Positions 52,069 through 60,241 of a DNA stretch of 64,000 bases are shown here, piece by piece (within the stretch, counting starts at the first letter, position 1; every line of letters starts with the position of its first letter). The stretch is from Lentzea terrae. Lineage in GTDB: Bacteria > Actinomycetota > Actinomycetes > Mycobacteriales > Pseudonocardiaceae. Under the pieces are notes generated by a model. The model was given only the letters and a program-made list of their open reading frames with translations. It was not told the DNA's origin and made no database searches. Made by a program: the position numbers and the translations under genes. The DNA lies in the NCBI RefSeq assembly GCF_003265345.1, contig NZ_QFWW01000004.1, forward strand, positions 29,828 through 93,827, written 5' to 3'.

Positions 52069-53613
52069 TCAGGCCGTGCGCAGTTCCGGGTCCTCCACCG
52101 GCATGACCCGCACCAGGCCGACGAGCGCTGCCGCACCCGCCACCGCGAGCAGCACGACACCGATCGGGCCGATGCTGGGCATCCAGTCGCCGACGAACGG
52201 GTTGAGGCTCGCCACGACGGGCTTCCCGCCGATGCCCTGCTGGTAGCGGATCATCGTCCAGCCGAGTCCGATGAGGTGCAGGGGGACCACGATCGCCGCG
52301 ATCCAGCCGAGCATCGACCGGGTGGTGGCGGGGCGGAACCCGCCGCGTTCGCTGATGATGTGGCCCGCGAGCAGCGCGGCGCCGGCGGCGGCCGGGAGCA
52401 CGTAGCGGCCCTGCATGATCATGCCCAGGGTGTTGGCGCTGAGCACGTCGCCGACCACCGGCAGGACGAACGACGCCGCCACCACGAGGGTGAGGCGCCA
52501 GCGGTCGGCACGCCTGCCGACCACCAGTGCGGTGATGGCGAGGAAGCCTGTCACCGCGTACCACAGCGCGTAGTAGGTGCCTGGCATCCGGACGTCGAGC
52601 CAGGCGAACTGGCCGACCATCGACTCGAAGTAGAAGCCAAGGCGGTCGACCAGCACGATCTGCAGCGACTCGCGGGTGGTGAGGGTGCCGGGGGTCGCGC
52701 GGGTGCCGCCCAGCTCGTTCGCCTTCATCACGAGGATCCAGATGCCCGACGCGAGGCCGACCACGCCGAGCGCCGCGGTGGCCAGCCACACCATGCGGTC
52801 GCGGACGAGCCGCATCAGGCGGGCGCCGCCGGCCGTGGCGAGCACCACGGCGACCGCCATCACCACGAAGACGGGCCCGGACGGGCGGAAGCTCGCGACC
52901 GCGGCCGCCGAGATGGCGAAGAGCGCGAGCAGCCTGCGGTCGACCGGCCCGTCGCTGCGCACGAGCGGGATCAGTGCCGCCCACATGGCGACCGCCGCGG
53001 CGATCTCCACGCCGTTCGGGTTGATCGAGCCGATGATCTCCACGGCCATCGGGGTGGTGGCGACCAGCACGCCCGCGAGCATGAACCAGCGGCGGGACCA
53101 CGCGACGATGCTGCGCACCGCGGCGGCGAGGAAGGCAGCGGCCACGGCCACGCCGATGAGCCGGGCGATCAGCAGCCCCGTGTAGTCGGGGGACAGCAGG
53201 AGTGGCAGACCGACCAGCGCGTAGTAGGTGGGCTGGTAGCGCCCGGCAGCTGTGCCGTAGTCCGCGAGTTTCCCGTCCTGGGGCGGGGTCGGCTGACATG
53301 CCGCGGACTTGTGCGGGTGGAAGGCGAAGCAGGTGTCCCGTTCCAGCGCTGCCGGAACGCGCTGGACCGCGCCGGTGCCGTTCTGGGCCTTCGTCGGCTC
53401 CGGGGCGATCTGCCCGGCCACCACACCAGCCGCGCGAACCATGTGCGCCGTCTCGTCCGGGGCGCCGCTCCACGGCGTGGCCGCCGCCCACGCCGCACCC
53501 ATCAGGAAGAAGCTGAGAAAGGAGAGGACCGTGACCAGCCGAAGCGTGCGCCTGGACAGCGGAGCAGCGGCGGGTTCAGCGATTGTTTCCGCCGATGTCA
53601 GCGTCGTTACCAC
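52069..53613 (-). CDS. DUF2142 polytopic membrane protein
   Basis: The 514-residue protein starts with GTG. About ten or more membrane helices are evident, e.g. LRLVTVLSFLSFFLMGAAWA, MVWLATAALGVVGLASGIWI, AGAAALLAGHII. An early extracytoplasmic loop has the motif APDETAHMVRAAG, and a later YQPTYYALVGLP, both typical of DUF2142. These resemble GT-C fold sugar transferases that use lipid-linked donors. It is divergent from the GtrA gene by 22 bases. Confidence 0.85.
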   Translation of the reverse strand: MVTTLTSAETIAEPAAAPLSRRTLRLVTVLSFLSFFLMGAAWAAATPWSGAPDETAHMVRAAGVVAGQIAPEPTKAQNGTGAVQRVPAALERDTCFAFHPHKSAACQPTPPQDGKLADYGTAAGRYQPTYYALVGLPLLLSPDYTGLLIARLIGVAVAAAFLAAAVRSIVAWSRRWFMLAGVLVATTPMAVEIIGSINPNGVEIAAAVAMWAALIPLVRSDGPVDRRLLALFAISAAAVASFRPSGPVFVVMAVAVVLATAGGARLMRLVRDRMVWLATAALGVVGLASGIWILVMKANELGGTRATPGTLTTRESLQIVLVDRLGFYFESMVGQFAWLDVRMPGTYYALWYAVTGFLAITALVVGRRADRWRLTLVVAASFVLPVVGDVLSANTLGMIMQGRYVLPAAAGAALLAGHIISERGGFRPATTRSMLGWIAAIVVPLHLIGLGWTMIRYQQGIGGKPVVASLNPFVGDWMPSIGPIGVVLLAVAGAAALVGLVRVMPVEDPELRTA

Positions 53614-53635
53614 GAGCTGACCCTACAGTCCTGCT

Positions 53636-54079
53636 GTGCATAGACTTCGCCGCATGCTGTCTGACGACGACGTCCACGCATCCAGGCCCAAGCCTGGCTT
53701 GATGCGGGTGCTTTACGAGCACAGTTCCGTCCGGTTCCTCCTGATCGGCGGGGCTAGCGCGGCGTTGGACACAGGTGTGCTCTACCTGCTGCACGGCGTG
53801 CTCGGGGTGCTGCTTCCGGTGGCGACGCTGCTGGCTGTGGTCGTGGCGTTCTTGTTCAACTTCACCCTCAACCGGATCTGGTCGTTCGGCAGCGAGTCTC
53901 CGATGGGCCGGCAGTTCGGGCGATACCTGTTGCTGGCGGTGGGCAACTGGGGTCTCAACGTCGCGCTCGTGACCGGCCTGACGGCGCTCGGCCTGCACTA
54001 CGTGGCCGCCAAGATCATCACGCTGGCCATCGCCTCAACGGCCAACTACATCGGCTACCGCGTCTGGGTGTTCAAGTGA
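53636..54079 (+). CDS. GtrA family membrane protein
   Basis: The 147-residue protein has four helices: FLLIGGASAALDTGVLYLLH, LPVATLLAVVVAFLFNFTLN, YLLLAVGNWGLNVALVTGLT, and ITLAIASTANYIGYRVWVF. The motif FNFTLNRIWSF is the GtrA signature. GtrA proteins flip or support polyprenyl-linked sugars, so pairing with the divergent DUF2142 protein is sensible. The start is GTG at 53636 or ATG at 53654. Confidence 0.88.
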   Translation: MHRLRRMLSDDDVHASRPKPGLMRVLYEHSSVRFLLIGGASAALDTGVLYLLHGVLGVLLPVATLLAVVVAFLFNFTLNRIWSFGSESPMGRQFGRYLLLAVGNWGLNVALVTGLTALGLHYVAAKIITLAIASTANYIGYRVWVFK

Positions 54080-54095
54080 TCCGCGGATCAGTCGC

Positions 54096-54869
54096 TCAAA
54101 AACGTGCGCTCGCGAGGAACCGGCCGAGCAGCTCGCGATCACCGAACACCTCGAGTCCCTCCACCGACCGCCGCCGGTAGACGGCGAGCACCAGCTCCAC
54201 CACCGGGCCGCGCAGAGCCACCGCCGCCTTCTCGTGCCCTTCCCGCACGGCCGGCATCGGCCCGGTCAGGTCGATCACGAGTTCGCAGTCGACGTCCGTC
54301 GCGTGCAGGTGGACCGTGTTGCCAGGACCGACCAGCGCCGCGGTCTCGGCCGGCCGCTGCAGGAACGCGAACGGCAGCGCGAAGCGCGTCCACTCCGCGA
54401 GGTTGTCGGCGGCCACGTCGAGGTCGAGCTCGAACGGCACACCGAGCGCGTTCAGAGCGTCCCAGCGGTGGATCACGGTCTCCTGCATGATCCGGCGCGA
54501 CCACAGGCGCGGGCCGGGGTGGCCGCCCAGCGTGGCGATCATCTCGTCCGGGTCGACGGCCTGGAGCGCGGACGCCAGCGACGTCGCGCCGTCCTCGAGC
54601 CAGGGACCGAGCTCGGCGGCCGTCTCGCCCGCGTAGGCCGCCACGTCGAGCGACATGCTGCGGGTGAAGTCGACCTCCGGCAGGCGTTCGCGGATCATCT
54701 CGTCGGCCCACCGCAACGCGAAGCCGACGTGGCGCAGCAGCTGGTTCACGGTCCAGTCCGGGCAGGATGGCACCTGAACGCCCAGGTCAGCGCCGTCCAG
54801 TGCGGAAACCAGCAGCTCGGCCTGGTTGACGATCTCGGCGCAGTGGCGCTCGTAGCTCAGCTTCCCCAT
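54096..54869 (-). CDS. MDMPI/DinB-superfamily mycothiol-dependent enzyme
   Basis: The ATG at 54869 (MGKLSYERHCAEIVNQAELL) is favoured over a GTG at 54914. The protein has the four-helix DinB-like N-terminal domain with CPDWTVNQLLRHVGFALRWA, and ETVIHRWDALNALGVPFELD completing the metal site, followed by the small MDMPI C-terminal domain. These enzymes use mycothiol as thiol cofactor or detoxify electrophiles. A perfect SOS box lies over its likely promoter. Substrate is unknown. Confidence 0.85.
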   Translation of the reverse strand: MGKLSYERHCAEIVNQAELLVSALDGADLGVQVPSCPDWTVNQLLRHVGFALRWADEMIRERLPEVDFTRSMSLDVAAYAGETAAELGPWLEDGATSLASALQAVDPDEMIATLGGHPGPRLWSRRIMQETVIHRWDALNALGVPFELDLDVAADNLAEWTRFALPFAFLQRPAETAALVGPGNTVHLHATDVDCELVIDLTGPMPAVREGHEKAAVALRGPVVELVLAVYRRRSVEGLEVFGDRELLGRFLASARF

Positions 54870-54934
54870 GCCCTCAAAAGTAGGGACGCTGACCGGCGCC
54901 TGGGAGGGGCCCACCGGTCAGCGTTCCGATTTCG

Positions 54935-54964
54935 AGCATACACCATGATCGAACACTTGTTCGA
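54935..54964 (-). promoter_or_regulatory. Perfect SOS (LexA) box with a minus-strand -10 element
   Basis: TCGAACACTTGTTCGA (54949-54964) matches the actinobacterial LexA consensus TCGAAC-N4-GTTCGA exactly. On the minus strand TATGCT (54940 down to 54935) follows at -10 distance, so the box covers the -35 region of a promoter facing the MDMPI gene. The nuclease gene starts 106 bases to the other side and could also be affected. Confidence 0.8.
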
Positions 54965-55069
54965 GTGATGATTGATGGGCCAACCGGTTAACCGTTAGTA
55001 ACAACGGCTTCCAAACATCACCTGATCGAGGAAAGATGCGTCGGTCCGCCGCATCCCCTGGAGGAAGTT

Positions 55070-57496
55070 TTGAGACCCACCCTGCCCGGCGTCGGGACAG
55101 CGGTGGCGGCACTCGTCTTCGCCGCCGTACCCGCCGTTGCCGCACCCAGCACCGACGCCCTGATCTCCGAGGTCTACGGAGGCGGCGGCAACTCCGGCGC
55201 CACGCTCAAGCAGGACTTCGTCGAGCTCGCCAACAAGGGCACGAGCGCGATCAGCCTGGACGGCTACAGCGTCCAGTACATCTCGGCCACGCCCGGCGCG
55301 ACCACGCAGTGGGGCGTGACCCCGCTGGCCGGTTCGATCGCGCCCGGCAAGACGTTCCTCGTCGCCGAGGGCAAGGGCACCGGCGGCACCGTCGAGCTGC
55401 CCGCTCCGGACGTCACCGGCACGATCGCCATGGGCGGCACCAACGGCACGATCGCCCTGGTCACCGGCACCGCGCCGCTGACCTGCAAGACGGCCGCCGA
55501 CTGCGCCGCCGACAGCCGCGTCAAGGACCTCGTCGGCTACGGCACCGCAGTCGTGCGCGAGGGCAACCCGACCGCCGCCCTGAGCAACACCGCCTCGGCG
55601 TCCCGCAAGACCGGGCTCGCCGACACCGACGACAACGCCGCCGACTTCTCGGTCGGCGACCCCACCCCGACCAACTCCAAGGGCGAGACCCCGGGCGGCG
55701 GCAACCCGGATCCCGACCCGGACCCCACGCCCGGCGACAAGCGCATCCACGACATCCAGGGCGTCACGCGCACCTCGCCGTTGCTCGGCCAGAAGGTCAC
55801 CAACGTCCCCGGCGTGGTGACCGGCACGCGCGCCACGGGTGACCGCGGCTTCTGGATCCAGGACGTCACGGGCCAGGACAGCGACCCGCGCACCAGCGAG
55901 GGCGTCTTCGTCTACACGGCCGGCAGCGTCCCGACCGTCGCGGTCGGCGACAACGTGCTGGTCAGCGGCACGATCGCGGAGTACCGGCCGGGCGGTGGCT
56001 CGAAGCAGACCCTGACCGAGATCACCCAGCCCACCACGATCACGTTGTCGAAGGGCAACCCGATCCCGGCGCCGGTGGTCGTGCAGAACCTGCCGCAGGC
56101 CTACCTGCCCGCGCCGGGCGGCGACATCGAGCAGCTGCCGTTGCAGCCGCAGACCTACGCCCTCGACCTGCTCGAGTCGCTCGAAGGCACGCTCGTCCAG
56201 GTCGACGACGTCCGCGTGGTCGGCCCGAGCAACGGCTTCGGCGAGGTGTGGGTCACGGTCAACCCGAACCAGAACCCCACTCCCCGCGGCGGCAGCATCT
56301 ACACCGGCTACGACCAGCCGAACAGCGGCCGGTTGAAGATCAAGGCCACGTCGGTGCCGGCGGCGAACGTCGGTGACGTCTTCGCGGGCGCGACCGTCGG
56401 TGCCATCGAGTACACGGACTTCGGCGGCTACACGCTGGCCGCGTTGACGCTCGGCCGGCACGTCTCGTCGAACCTGCAGCGCGAGATCACCGCGCAGCAG
56501 AAGAACAGCGAGCTCTCGGTCGCGACCTACAACGTCGAGAACCTCGACCCTGCCGACGCGCAGGCCAAGTTCGACCGGCTCGCGGACGGCGTGGTGACCA
56601 ACCTGCGCAGCCCGGATGTCGTTGTGCTGGAAGAGATCCAGGACAACAACGGCACGGTCAACGACGGCACGGTGGCCGCGGACCAGACGTTGCAGAAGCT
56701 CAGCGACGCGGTCGTCGCCAAGGGCGGCCCGCGCTACCAGTGGCGGCAGATCGACCCGGAGAACGGCAAGGACGGCGGTCAGCCCGGCGGCAACATCCGC
56801 GTCGGTTTCTTCTTCAACCCGCAGCGGGTGTCCTTCGTGGACCGTCCGGGCGGCGACTTCAAGACCCCGGTCGAGGTCGTCAAGAAGAACGGCCGGGCTG
56901 CGTTGACCGTCTCACCCGGTCGCATCGACCCGTTGAACGAAGCGTGGACGGACAGCCGCAAGCCGCTCGCCGGTGAGTTCAAGTTCCGCGGCCGCACGGT
57001 GTTCGTGGTCGCGAACCACTTCACCTCCAAGGGCGCGGACGACGCCATTCACGGCCGCATCCAGCCGCCGAACCGGTCCTCCGAGGTGCAGCGCGTCAAG
57101 CAGGCCGCTGCGCTCAAGGCGTTCACCGAGCAGATCCGGGCGATCGACAAGGGCGCCAACGTCGTCCTCGCCGGCGACCTGAACGACTACCAGTTCTCGC
57201 CCACGCTGCAGACGTTGACCGGCGACGGCAACCTCAAGGCGCTCATCGAGACGCTGCCGGTGAACGAGCGGTACAGCTACGTCTTCGAGGGCAACTCGCA
57301 GACGCTCGACCACATCGTGCTGAGCAGGAACATCACCCGCTTCGGCTACGACGTGGTGCGCGTCAACGCCGAGTTCTCCGACCAGGCGAGCGACCACGAC
57401 CCGCAGATCGTCCGCGCTCGCCCGTCCACGGGTGACGCGAACATCGACAAGATCGTGTTCGCGCTCGAGGACATCCTCGACTGCCTGAAGCCGTAA
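55070..57496 (+). CDS. Extracellular ExeM/NucH-type endonuclease
   Basis: The TTG at 55070 follows GGAGGAA. A signal peptide (MRPTLPGVGTAVAALVFAAV) leads to a lamin-tail domain (DALISEVYGGGGNSGATLKQ through about residue 200), a Pro/Asp linker, an OB-fold region (IHDIQGVTRTSPLLGQKVTN, VVTGTRATGDRGFWIQD) and an exonuclease-endonuclease-phosphatase domain from about 485: NVEN, LEEIQDN, ANHFTSKG, AGDLNDY and SDHDP carry the catalytic residues. The enzyme should degrade extracellular DNA for nutrients or biofilm control. A short tail (DKIVFALEDILDCLKP) follows. Confidence 0.9.
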   Translation: MRPTLPGVGTAVAALVFAAVPAVAAPSTDALISEVYGGGGNSGATLKQDFVELANKGTSAISLDGYSVQYISATPGATTQWGVTPLAGSIAPGKTFLVAEGKGTGGTVELPAPDVTGTIAMGGTNGTIALVTGTAPLTCKTAADCAADSRVKDLVGYGTAVVREGNPTAALSNTASASRKTGLADTDDNAADFSVGDPTPTNSKGETPGGGNPDPDPDPTPGDKRIHDIQGVTRTSPLLGQKVTNVPGVVTGTRATGDRGFWIQDVTGQDSDPRTSEGVFVYTAGSVPTVAVGDNVLVSGTIAEYRPGGGSKQTLTEITQPTTITLSKGNPIPAPVVVQNLPQAYLPAPGGDIEQLPLQPQTYALDLLESLEGTLVQVDDVRVVGPSNGFGEVWVTVNPNQNPTPRGGSIYTGYDQPNSGRLKIKATSVPAANVGDVFAGATVGAIEYTDFGGYTLAALTLGRHVSSNLQREITAQQKNSELSVATYNVENLDPADAQAKFDRLADGVVTNLRSPDVVVLEEIQDNNGTVNDGTVAADQTLQKLSDAVVAKGGPRYQWRQIDPENGKDGGQPGGNIRVGFFFNPQRVSFVDRPGGDFKTPVEVVKKNGRAALTVSPGRIDPLNEAWTDSRKPLAGEFKFRGRTVFVVANHFTSKGADDAIHGRIQPPNRSSEVQRVKQAAALKAFTEQIRAIDKGANVVLAGDLNDYQFSPTLQTLTGDGNLKALIETLPVNERYSYVFEGNSQTLDHIVLSRNITRFGYDVVRVNAEFSDQASDHDPQIVRARPSTGDANIDKIVFALEDILDCLKP

Positions 57497-57507
57497 CGGT
57501 TTGTCCG

Positions 57508-57539
57508 GTGGCCGCCGCCCTCCCGGGGGTGGCGGCCAC
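57508..57539 (+). terminator. Hairpin after the nuclease gene
   Basis: GTGGCCGCC (57508-57516) pairs with GGCGGCCAC (57531-57539). It separates the nuclease from the convergent GOLPH3-like operon, whose last stop is at 57542. Confidence 0.7.
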
Positions 57540-57541
57540 TG

Positions 57542-58177
57542 TCATTCGCCCGACGCGGCAGCGCTGGCGGCGGCGGTCACCCCGGCCTGCACGGCCTCGA
57601 CCGCCCTGCGCACGGCATCGCCGGCCCAGTGGCCGGCGGCGATCTCCTTCGCCCGTCTCTTGATCTCGCGCTTGTCGCCGTCGAACACCCGGTGCACCGC
57701 GTTCACCGCGTACAGCAAGGTGATCAACGATCCCGTGCGCTCGTCCGGTCCCCGATACCCGGCCACGACATCGCCGACCGCCTTGCGCACCTCGCCGTGC
57801 ACGCGCTCGTCGGTGATCACGTAGCTCTTCGCCGGGAAGATCCCGAGCACCTTCCGCGGCTCCACGCGCACGACACCGCGCTCGGCCAGCCGCGCGATGA
57901 CGTTGTCCTGCAACTTCTTCCGGACGCGTTCCACCGCGCGCTGCGGCCTCATCGGCTTGTCGAACCGCGACAACGACTCGTACAGCACCGGGTCGTTCAC
58001 CGGCGTCGGGTCGACGACCTGGAGCTTCTTCCCGTTGGGCTCGAACGCGACGCGCCCCGAGTTCACGAGGTCCATGAGCACAGCACCGGCGAGCGCGTTC
58101 TCCGCGGGCGCGAAGCTGCTGCGCACCTTGCCGGTCTGCTGGTCGATGAACAGCAACATGAGGTCTTCGTGCAACAT
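57542..58177 (-). CDS. GOLPH3/GPP34-family protein, copy 3
   Basis: The 211-residue protein reads MLHEDLMLLFIDQQTGKVRS, then ALAGAVLMDLVNSGRVAFEP and a long helical rest including GIFPAKSYVITD and RGPDERTGSLITLLYAVNAV. This is the GPP34/GOLPH3 fold, which in eukaryotes binds phosphatidylinositol-4-phosphate and Golgi enzymes. In actinomycetes the family is common but its role is unclear. It is the last of three tandem copies; 47 bases separate it from copy 2. Confidence 0.9.
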   Translation of the reverse strand: MLHEDLMLLFIDQQTGKVRSSFAPAENALAGAVLMDLVNSGRVAFEPNGKKLQVVDPTPVNDPVLYESLSRFDKPMRPQRAVERVRKKLQDNVIARLAERGVVRVEPRKVLGIFPAKSYVITDERVHGEVRKAVGDVVAGYRGPDERTGSLITLLYAVNAVHRVFDGDKREIKRRAKEIAAGHWAGDAVRRAVEAVQAGVTAAASAAASGE

Positions 58178-58224
58178 GAAAACACGGTAGTTGCGCGGCT
58201 TACCTCAGGAATCCGACTTTCGTC

Positions 58225-58878
58225 TCAGCTGGAGCTCACGGAGGTCGCGGCGACCGTCGAGGCCACCATCATCGCGATGATGGCGCCCTGCACGGCTTCC
58301 ATGGACTTCTTCACCGCGGCGCCGGCCCAGTTCCCGGCGGCGATCTCCTCGGCCCGCGCGTTCATCTCGCGCCTGTCGCCGTCGAACACCTTGTGCAGGG
58401 CCTTCACCGCGTACAGCAGCGAAATCAACGCCCCGGTGCGCTCGTCCGGCGCCCGATGTCCCAACGCGACATTGCCGACCGCATCCCGGATGTCGCTGAT
58501 CGCCTTGCGGTCCTGTATCACGTAGCTCGTCGTGGGGAAGATCCCGAGCATCCTGGTCTTCTCGACCGAGAGGACTCCCCGGCCCTCCAACTGCGCCATC
58601 ACGTTGTCCCGCACGTGGGTGCGCAGCCGCTCGACGGCCCGTTGCGGCTTCATCGGCTTGTCGAGCCGGGTGAGTGACTCCTGCAGGAACTCGTTGGGCA
58701 ACGGCGTCGGATCGACGACCGCGAGCCGCTTGCCGTCCGGCTCGAAGTCGACGCGCCCGGCGTTGACCAGCTCCAGCAGCACGGCGCCGGCGAGGGCGTT
58801 GTGGATCGACGTGGAGTCCATCAGCACACGGCCGTCTTCTTCGTCGATGAAGAGCAGCATCAGATCTTCGGGCAACAT
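58225..58878 (-). CDS. GOLPH3/GPP34-family protein, copy 2
   Basis: The ATG at 58878 is chosen because it lies one base after the copy 1 stop; an upstream GTG (58896) would overlap. The 217-residue protein reads MLPEDLMLLFIDEEDGRVLM, LAGAVLLELVNAGRVDFEPD, PQRAVERLRTHVRDNVMAQL and GHRAPDERTGALISLLYAVK. The hydrophobic C-terminus (AIIAMMVASTVAATSVSS) may touch the membrane. It is more similar to copy 1 than to copy 3. Confidence 0.9.
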   Translation of the reverse strand: MLPEDLMLLFIDEEDGRVLMDSTSIHNALAGAVLLELVNAGRVDFEPDGKRLAVVDPTPLPNEFLQESLTRLDKPMKPQRAVERLRTHVRDNVMAQLEGRGVLSVEKTRMLGIFPTTSYVIQDRKAISDIRDAVGNVALGHRAPDERTGALISLLYAVKALHKVFDGDRREMNARAEEIAAGNWAGAAVKKSMEAVQGAIIAMMVASTVAATSVSSS

Positions 58879-58879
58879 C

Positions 58880-59542
58880 TCAGCTCGAACCCCCAACCGA
58901 AGCGGCCGTCATCTCCGAGGCCACTATCCTCCACGACGTCATTCTGGACATCCCGTCCATTGCCAGCTCCACGGCTTGAGCGGCCCAGTCGTCGCCGGCG
59001 ATCTCCCTGGCCCGCGCGTTGATCTCGTACCTGTCGATGTCGCCGTCGAACACCTCGTACACGGCGTTGACCGCGTACAGCAGCGTCATCAACGCGCCGA
59101 TGTGCTCGTCCGGCGCCCGGCGTCTCAACGCCGCCTGGCAAACGGCGTTTCGGAGGTCGCTGATCACCTGCGGGTCCTGAATCACGTAGCGCTTGGTGGG
59201 AAAGATCCCGAACATCCTGGTGTTCTCGACCGTCAGCACACCCTGGTCCACGAGCTGCGCCATCACGTTCTCCCGCACGTGGGTGCGCAACCTCACCACC
59301 GCCCGCTGCGACTCCATCGCCTGGTCGAGCCGGGTCAGCGACTTCTGCAGGAACTCGTCCTGCAGCGGCGTCGGGTCCACGACGACGACCTTCCTGCCGT
59401 CGTTCTCGAACGCCACCCGCCCGGAGTCGACCAGCTCCTTCAACACGGCGCCGGCCAGGGCGGTGTGGATCGACACGGTGTCCGTCAGCACGCGGCCGGT
59501 CTCGTCGTGGAGGAACAGCAGCATCAGATCTTCGGGCAGCAT
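58880..59542 (-). CDS. GOLPH3/GPP34-family protein, copy 1
   Basis: The ATG at 59542 starts the conserved MLPEDLMLLFLHDETGRVLT; longer readings run into the tRNA gene. Family motifs: ALAGAVLKELVDSGRVAFEN, VVVDPTPLQDEFLQKSLTRL, GIFPTKRYVIQD and RRAPDEHIGALMTLLYAVNA. It has an insertion in FDGDIDRYEINARAREIAGD relative to the other copies. It is the first gene of the operon and ends one base before copy 2 begins. Confidence 0.9.
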   Translation of the reverse strand: MLPEDLMLLFLHDETGRVLTDTVSIHTALAGAVLKELVDSGRVAFENDGRKVVVVDPTPLQDEFLQKSLTRLDQAMESQRAVVRLRTHVRENVMAQLVDQGVLTVENTRMFGIFPTKRYVIQDPQVISDLRNAVCQAALRRRAPDEHIGALMTLLYAVNAVYEVFDGDIDRYEINARAREIAGDDWAAQAVELAMDGMSRMTSWRIVASEMTAASVGGSS

Positions 59543-59618
59543 GCCCCAACAACGCCAGAAGGGCGCCGAACGTTGAAGTTCGGCGTCTTCGGGGCCCGGG
59601 GTGTCCCCGCAAAGACAC

Positions 59619-59658
59619 AAAAACGGCGGCGAGTGCTCTTCACGAGCACTCGCCGCCG
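59619..59658 (-). terminator. tRNA-Ser(GGA) terminator
   Basis: On the minus strand CGGCGGCGAGTGCTC, loop GTGAA, GAGCACTCGCCGCCG and TTTTT follow the tRNA. The inner 27 bases equal the tRNA-Ser(CGA) terminator at 49557. It also lies upstream of the GOLPH3 operon and keeps tRNA transcription out of it. Confidence 0.9.
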
Positions 59659-59665
59659 AGAGTGA

Positions 59666-59751
59666 GCGGAGGATACGGGATTTGAACCCGTGAGGGGGTG
59701 AACCCAACACGATTTCCAGTCGTGCGCACTAGGCCGCTATGCGAATCCTCC
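59666..59751 (-). tRNA. tRNA-Ser(GGA)
   Basis: On the minus strand the acceptor GGAGGAT pairs with ATCCTCC plus discriminator G (59666). The anticodon arm CACGA-CTGGAAA-TCGTG gives GGA. The long variable arm and T arm (ACGGG-TTCAAAT-CCCGT) are typical of class II tRNA-Ser. Confidence 0.95.
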
Positions 59752-59833
59752 GTGGGAGAGCTTACGGGACGGCCGTTCCGCGTCCCAAATCGGGGGGTGG
59801 AACGCGGTACGGCGAAAAAATCTTGAAGGCCTG

Positions 59834-59860
59834 TGTCGATCTGGCGGTGGTCCGTCCGTC
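59834..59860 (+). promoter_or_regulatory. Candidate ECF42-dependent promoter
   Basis: TGTCGA (59834-59839), a 17-base spacer and CGTC (59857-59860) fit the -35 TGTCGA and -10 CG(A/T)C elements I recall for ECF42 sigma factors. It lies 35 bases before the DGPF gene, so the sigma factor downstream likely drives its own operon. Confidence 0.65.
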
Positions 59861-59894
59861 GTGATGCCGTAAGACCGGACCGAGGAGGGCAAAC

Positions 59895-60233
59895 GTGAAG
59901 TACATGCTGATGATCTACGCGGCGTCTGACCAGCAGTCGAGCTGCACCGTCGAGGACTGGATCTCCTACGAGAAGGAGATGAAGGACGCGGGCGTGCTCG
60001 TCTCCGGCCACTCACTGGCCGACCTGGTCACCGCGACCACCGTCCAGGTGGGACCGGACGGCCGCCGGACCGTCACCGACGGGCCGTTCGCCGAGACCCG
60101 CGAGGTGCTGGGCGGCTACGACGTCATCGACGTGCCGGACCTCGACGCGGCGCTGGAGTGGGCCGCGAAGTGTCCCGGGTCGCGTGACGGCGGTGCGGTC
60201 GTCGTGCGGCCGATCGCCGAGTTCGACTTCTGA
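59895..60233 (+). CDS. YCII-related DGPF protein, partner of ECF42
   Basis: The GTG start follows GAGGAGG. The 112-residue protein begins MKYMLMIYAASDQQSSCTVE and carries the DGPF motif (TVTDGPFAETREVLGGYDVI) that names the family. These proteins are the usual targets and partners of ECF42 sigma factors. Function is unknown, though the ferredoxin-like YCII fold is often found with small-molecule enzymes. It is 8 bases before the sigma gene. Confidence 0.9.
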   Translation: MKYMLMIYAASDQQSSCTVEDWISYEKEMKDAGVLVSGHSLADLVTATTVQVGPDGRRTVTDGPFAETREVLGGYDVIDVPDLDAALEWAAKCPGSRDGGAVVVRPIAEFDF

Positions 60234-60241
60234 GCTCTGCG

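Noticed and set aside
54970..55010. PHO box candidate before the extracellular nuclease (GGTTAACCGTTAGTAACAAC)
   Set aside because: Only a partial match to direct-repeat PHO boxes; palindromic composition could be chance, so not claimed.
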